A DNA stretch of 44,810 nt, from contig CAVJDT010000008.1 of NCBI GenBank assembly GCA_963648435.1, positions 1 to 44,810 of the forward strand, given 5' to 3'. The translations under genes and the position numbers were made by a program. Every line of letters begins with the position of its first letter. Position 1 is the first letter of the stretch. The stretch comes from UMGS75 sp963648435 (GTDB lineage: Bacteria; Bacillota_I; Bacilli_A; ML615J-28; CAG-313). Below, piece after piece: positions 40,996 to 44,810 of the stretch. The notes beneath the pieces were generated by a model. It did not search any database. It worked only from the letters and a program-made list of their open reading frames with translations, and had not been told where the DNA came from.

Positions 40996-43477
40996 GAAAA
41001 TTAGTATTTTTAATTTATTGTTAGGATTGCTGTTAGTCTTTCAACTGGCATTTACGAAAAACATTAGTTTAGTAAAAGCCGATGAATCCAATCAAGAAGT
41101 AAGACTATCTGATTCAGTTATCCGTGTTGGTGATTTAGAAACCCGTAATTTAATGGGTGGTGTAACCCTTTATAAAGAAAGATTAAAAACTTTATATAAT
41201 GGTGTTGATACTGGTGTTTATGATGAATCAAAGGCTAATTATACATATAGCCATAACACTGTCCAATGGGTTGAGTTACCAATTACGAATCAAGATGTTA
41301 GAGTAGTATCTTGGTCAAAAGGTTCCATTGATGGATGGGCATCTTCAACAGTTAGAACAACTGCCCTTGATTTTGAAAGTAAAAATCCTGGTTGGATTGT
41401 GGTTGCGGCGGTAAATGGTGATTCATTTGATATTAATGGTACTAAAGAACCTACAAAATGGCACGTTCAAGATGGCGAAGTTTATCAAACAGCTCCTGCT
41501 TCAACTCCAATTGGATGGTATAGTGATAATACTCCAATTGTTGGTGGTGCATCAATAAGTGAAACAATGTATGTCCAAGTAATGGATGAAAATAATAAAG
41601 TAATAAAATCTATCCCAGTTAATTCCGTAAATAATACGCCTTGTGAAACCGGAGTTAACGTATATACCAAAGATGCTAAAAGTGAATTTGATTTAACTGG
41701 TTACACTGTTTATGTTGGTCAATATGATGCTTGTCGTATTTCTAAATATACATCTTTACCATTTGTTAAAGGTGAAATTAAAAAAGTTGTTAATGATTTA
41801 ACCGTAACTAAACCACGTATGGTTGAAGGTTCAACCATTTATCGTGAATTCTATATTGCATCTAAAGATGGAAGCCTTGATGATTTACTTGTGGTAGGCG
41901 ATTATGTTCGTTGCCAATATCCATTATTAGGCGAGTGGGCTAATGTTCCAAATGTTCTTTGTGGTTTTGGTGATGCGGTTGATGGTACTCTCCCCGCAAC
42001 CGTCTTAAAAAATGGACAACCATTAGGTGCTGGTTCAACTTTATCATTTGTTAAAACTACACATCCACGTACAGTAGTTGGCTTTAAAGAAGATGGTTCA
42101 ACTGTATTAATGGTTTGTGATGGTCGTGGTAAACCTTCTGATTATGAAGTAGGTATGTCATATTATCAATTAGGTGAAACTATGCGACTTGCGGGATGCA
42201 AAGATGCATACAACCTTGATGGTGGTGGCAGTTCAACGTTAATTGTTAGAAACGCATATGGAGAATTTGATGTAATTAATCGTCCAAGTGATGGTTCTGA
42301 AAGAAGTATTGGTAATGCTATTTTATTTGTCATGAGAGATCCTGGAATTAGTTGGGATGTTAAAAATACCACAAGAAATGAAGTAGTGTTTAATAAAGAA
42401 GATAGTGAATTTGCAAATACTGTAACCGATGTAAAAGTAACAATTGATGGAATTACTGCTGATATGGTTGATAATAAAGCAGTTGTTAAAGGCTTAAAAG
42501 AAGATACTGAATATGTGGCAACTATTACTTATACAGCTCCATCAACTGATGATGCTACAAAACTTGTTTCTGGTTCTTACAAGGTTAAAGTTAAAACTAA
42601 AGCCTTTGAAATACCAGGAAGTGGTGTTGTTATTGAGGATATCAATAAAAACTCCGTCAAAGTAGTAAGACGAGATACCGAATATTCAAGTTGGATAAAA
42701 GATATTAGTATTGTTATAGATGGAACTGATTATCCAATGAATGATCAAAAAGAAATGACAATATCATATTTATTAGATGATACTACATATGAAGTAACCA
42801 TAAACTATACAGTACATGACCCAGAAAGTGGTAATGAATATCATGGAAGTGAAACTAGAAAAATTACAACTTTAAGTTTTGAATTACCAACAATTACCGT
42901 CTTTTCACTAGTAAAAGAATACACAAACCGGGTAAACATCAAGTATGGATATAGTGATAATGATGAAGTAGTAACAAAAGCAGTAATGATGTGTAATGAT
43001 GTTGAATATAAATTATCATCAAAATCAGGAGCTCAATTAATCTCCAATCTTGACCTTGCAAATGAAGAATATGTTATTAAATTAGTATTAACATATAAAA
43101 ATGGCAAAGTATTAGATGAAATTGAAAGTGAAGAAATAAAAGTAGGAAAAGGAAATGTAACAGAAATCAAACATAGTATTACTTATAACCTAGATGGTGG
43201 AAAACTTGAAAACGAAGTTACTGAATATGTTGAAGGAAAAGGCCTATCAACTCTTCCTACTCCAACTAAAGAAGGATATGAATTTGTTGGCTGGTATTAT
43301 AATGATACTAAAGTAACAGAGATATCTAAGAATTTAACTGAAGATATCGTCTTAAGTGCTAAATGGAAAGAAATAAAGAAAAAAGGAGGATGTAACTTAA
43401 CAGCTGTAAGCAGCTATTTAGTAACATTCATCGTAACATTAAGTGGATTAGTAATCGTACTTAGAAAGAGAAAATAA
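40979..43477 (+). CDS. Secreted phosphodiester glycosidase (NAGPA domain) with InlB repeat and Cys-TM anchor
   Basis: 832 residues. A signal peptide (~1-35) ends at VKA-D. The NAGPA-type domain spans ~150-455, with WIVVAAVNGDSFD, RTVVGFKEDGSTVLMVCDGRG and the family signature YNLDGGGSSTL (N412-D414-GGG-S418). Two Ig/fibronectin-like domains (~460-640), a further similar domain and one InlB B-repeat (~725-795) follow. The end carries KKKGGC (C805), a membrane segment and RKRK, as in the GHL10 enzymes. The animal homologue (uncovering enzyme) removes GlcNAc from a GlcNAc-phosphate-sugar diester. A bacterial enzyme would attack sugar-phosphodiester links such as those in wall polymers or capsules. 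The start overlaps DUF624. It is followed one base later by a paralogue. Confidence 0.87.
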   Translation: MIKKIKKISIFNLLLGLLLVFQLAFTKNISLVKADESNQEVRLSDSVIRVGDLETRNLMGGVTLYKERLKTLYNGVDTGVYDESKANYTYSHNTVQWVELPITNQDVRVVSWSKGSIDGWASSTVRTTALDFESKNPGWIVVAAVNGDSFDINGTKEPTKWHVQDGEVYQTAPASTPIGWYSDNTPIVGGASISETMYVQVMDENNKVIKSIPVNSVNNTPCETGVNVYTKDAKSEFDLTGYTVYVGQYDACRISKYTSLPFVKGEIKKVVNDLTVTKPRMVEGSTIYREFYIASKDGSLDDLLVVGDYVRCQYPLLGEWANVPNVLCGFGDAVDGTLPATVLKNGQPLGAGSTLSFVKTTHPRTVVGFKEDGSTVLMVCDGRGKPSDYEVGMSYYQLGETMRLAGCKDAYNLDGGGSSTLIVRNAYGEFDVINRPSDGSERSIGNAILFVMRDPGISWDVKNTTRNEVVFNKEDSEFANTVTDVKVTIDGITADMVDNKAVVKGLKEDTEYVATITYTAPSTDDATKLVSGSYKVKVKTKAFEIPGSGVVIEDINKNSVKVVRRDTEYSSWIKDISIVIDGTDYPMNDQKEMTISYLLDDTTYEVTINYTVHDPESGNEYHGSETRKITTLSFELPTITVFSLVKEYTNRVNIKYGYSDNDEVVTKAVMMCNDVEYKLSSKSGAQLISNLDLANEEYVIKLVLTYKNGKVLDEIESEEIKVGKGNVTEIKHSITYNLDGGKLENEVTEYVEGKGLSTLPTPTKEGYEFVGWYYNDTKVTEISKNLTEDIVLSAKWKEIKKKGGCNLTAVSSYLVTFIVTLSGLVIVLRKRK
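42182..42228 (+). repeat. 47-base identical repeat, copy 1 (with 44655-44701)
   Basis: Bases 42182-42228 in the first NAGPA gene are identical to 44655-44701 in the second. They encode the catalytic signature region MRLAGCKDAYNLDGG. Identity at synonymous positions, between genes that differ elsewhere, suggests recent gene conversion. Confidence 0.85.
42284..42337 (+). repeat. 54-base identical repeat, copy 1 (with 44757-44810)
   Basis: Identical to 44757-44810. It encodes PSDGSERSIGNAILFVMR at the end of the NAGPA domain. The match may continue past the window end. Confidence 0.85.
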
Positions 43478-43478
43478 T

Positions 43479-44810
43479 ATGAAAAAGATAATAATTAGTT
43501 TTTTACTTACTATTTGTTTAATTTGTGTAATGACAGTAAATAAAGTTTCTGCCGAAGTAATGGATGGCGAATCATCCTATATTGTAGATCGATCTAGTGT
43601 TAGTGTTGACTACATTTTGGGTGGCGGTACCGTTTATAAACAATCTGCAAAAACCTATTATGATGGCTATTTAGATAAAAGTTCAAAATATTATAAACTT
43701 GCGCCTCAAACTTATCAATGGTTAGAAATGCCTTCGACATCTGAAGATGTTAAAATTGTTGTATGGAGTCATGCAACAATCGATGGATTTAAAGCTTCTA
43801 CCACAACTTTAACTGCGAAAAATTATGAAGATACACATCCTGGTTGGATTGTGGTTGCGGCGGCTAATGGTGATTGGTTTAGAATTAATGATACATGTGA
43901 AGCAACCAATTTAATGGTTCAAGATGGTGAAGTTATTAGACCATTTGTTTATCACAACCTTGATTGGCGACAAGTTATTGGTTGGTCAAATGGTGGTACT
44001 CCAATTATTGGTGAACCAACAATTAATAATTTTATGTCACTTCACACATATAAAGATTTAGCAACATATACTGAAAATTATAAAAATGAAATTGATAATA
44101 TTAAAATTGCCGGATATAACACTACTCCAACTGAATCAGGTGTTTATTTATTTACCAAAGATGCAAGAGATACCTTTGATTTAACTGGTTATACAGTTTA
44201 TGTTGGCCAATATGATTTATGCCGTGTTGAATATGATAGTCGTAAACCTTTTGTTAAAGGTACTATCTTAAGCGTTGTTGATAATCTTGGTGAATGTAAA
44301 CCAGAAGCCTCAATTGGCAGTAAATATGTTAGAGAATTTTATCTAGCTACTAAAGATGATTCCCTAAAAGATAAACTTGAAATTGGAAATTATGTAAAAT
44401 GTCAATTTGACCTAAATGGTGAATGGAGTGATGTAACTGATGCTTGTGGTTATGTTAATCAATGCTTATCAAATTATCAACCATTATGGGGTGAAAGTTG
44501 CGAACAATATGGTCAATATGATGAAAAAACCGCTGTAAAACCTCGTATGATTATTGGTTTTAAAGAAGATGGAACTGTAGTATTTATGGATATTGATGGC
44601 CGTGATGAAGTTAATGGACACACAGGATTAAGCTGCTTTGAAGCTGGTGAATTAATGCGACTTGCGGGATGCAAAGATGCATACAACCTTGATGGTGGTG
44701 GTAGTGCTACATTAATTGTTAGAAATGAATATAATGATTTTGACATCGTTAATATTCCAAGTGATGGTTCTGAAAGAAGTATTGGTAATGCTATTTTATT
44801 TGTCATGAGA
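43479..44810 (+). CDS. Phosphodiester glycosidase (NAGPA domain), second copy, cut by window end
   Basis: The frame is open from ATG 43479 to the last base (444 codons visible), and starts one base after the preceding stop. A signal peptide (~1-25) ends at VSA-E. The order of motifs equals that of the first copy: WIVVAAANGDWFR, MIIGFKEDGTVVFMDIDGRDE and YNLDGGGSATL (N403). The last 54 visible bases and a 47-base stretch around the signature are identical to the first copy, though the rest has diverged. There is no clear strong ribosome binding site at the usual distance (TTAGAAAGAGAAAA only), so coupling to the previous gene is likely. The C-terminal part, including any anchor, lies outside the window. 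Confidence 0.87.
   Translation, partial: MKKIIISFLLTICLICVMTVNKVSAEVMDGESSYIVDRSSVSVDYILGGGTVYKQSAKTYYDGYLDKSSKYYKLAPQTYQWLEMPSTSEDVKIVVWSHATIDGFKASTTTLTAKNYEDTHPGWIVVAAANGDWFRINDTCEATNLMVQDGEVIRPFVYHNLDWRQVIGWSNGGTPIIGEPTINNFMSLHTYKDLATYTENYKNEIDNIKIAGYNTTPTESGVYLFTKDARDTFDLTGYTVYVGQYDLCRVEYDSRKPFVKGTILSVVDNLGECKPEASIGSKYVREFYLATKDDSLKDKLEIGNYVKCQFDLNGEWSDVTDACGYVNQCLSNYQPLWGESCEQYGQYDEKTAVKPRMIIGFKEDGTVVFMDIDGRDEVNGHTGLSCFEAGELMRLAGCKDAYNLDGGGSATLIVRNEYNDFDIVNIPSDGSERSIGNAILFVMR
44655..44701 (+). repeat. 47-base identical repeat, copy 2
   Basis: Partner of 42182-42228, in the same reading frame of the second NAGPA gene. Confidence 0.85.
44757..44810 (+). repeat. 54-base identical repeat, copy 2, reaching the window end
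   Basis: Partner of 42284-42337; its right boundary is not visible. Confidence 0.85.

Noticed and set aside
289..44810. LPxTG cell-wall anchors on the secreted proteins
   Set aside because: No LPxTG-type motif was found in any C-terminus. The anchors present have a cysteine before the helix.
1..44810. Mycoplasma-type genetic code (TGA as Trp)
   Set aside because: Several full-length genes stop at TGA at family-appropriate ends and tryptophans are encoded by TGG.
1..44810. CRISPR array, tRNA/rRNA genes, insertion sequences or prophage genes
   Set aside because: No regularly spaced repeats, cloverleaf-like segments, transposase or phage structural genes were recognised on either strand.

Overview
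The window reads as chromosome of a very AT-rich Bacillota, most likely an uncultured gut-type member of the Bacilli/Erysipelotrichia/RF39 area. The reasons are low GC, strong AAGGAGG-type ribosome binding sites, a tyrosine T-box, a conserved murC-ccpA-tyrS block, and TGA used as a true stop (murC and the gene ending at 30343 both stop at TGA), so this is not the Mycoplasma code. All convincing genes lie on the + strand. The species cannot be named from sequence reading alone.

Layout: (1) 1-2693, the tail of rplS, then a membrane-anchored InlB-repeat protein with a DUF6273-like end and a YwqG/DUF1963-like protein. (2) 2694-9650, an accessory stretch, visibly richer in A/T. It holds a leader-peptide attenuator in front of a PF09818 ABC-class ATPase, an ECF sigma factor with an overlapping membrane partner, a second attenuator in front of a small lipoprotein-like gene, and an AbiE toxin-antitoxin pair whose toxin gene is frameshifted. 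(3) 9689-13576, the housekeeping block murC, ccpA, T-box, tyrS. (4) 13649-44810, about 31 kb of glycan-utilisation genes in three transcription blocks, running off the window end.

The glycan locus begins with a cytosolic serine hydrolase of the class C beta-lactamase/AmiE type, a PIG-L type deacetylase and a secreted GHL10 (DUF187) glycosidase. Next come a QueT-like ECF transporter subunit, an M19 dipeptidase, a second secreted GHL10 enzyme and a third GHL10 enzyme without signal peptide. After a terminator, a promoter whose spacer contains a cre-like palindrome opens a long operon: cytosolic GH20 hexosaminidase, a 1072-residue solute-binding protein fused to two carbohydrate-binding-like domains, two pairs of MalF/MalG-type permeases (one with a long coiled-coil extension), a C-terminally anchored NHL/TPR-like protein, a Yip1-family membrane protein, a 1239-residue DUF5696 protein, a DUF624 protein and two tandem phosphodiester glycosidases (NAGPA family). 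No ABC ATPase gene is present, so a shared MsmK-type ATPase elsewhere is likely.

My reading (inference) is a scavenging system for an amino-sugar polymer, with peptide-stripped peptidoglycan strands the leading candidate. Secreted GHL10 and NAGPA enzymes would cut the polymer, the fused binding protein and ABC permeases would import oligosaccharides, and the cytosolic GHL10, GH20, deacetylase, amidase-like hydrolase and dipeptidase would finish them. CcpA, encoded 12 kb upstream, is the obvious candidate regulator. Three secreted enzymes also share a Cys-TM-basic C-terminus that looks like an undescribed sorting or anchoring signal.
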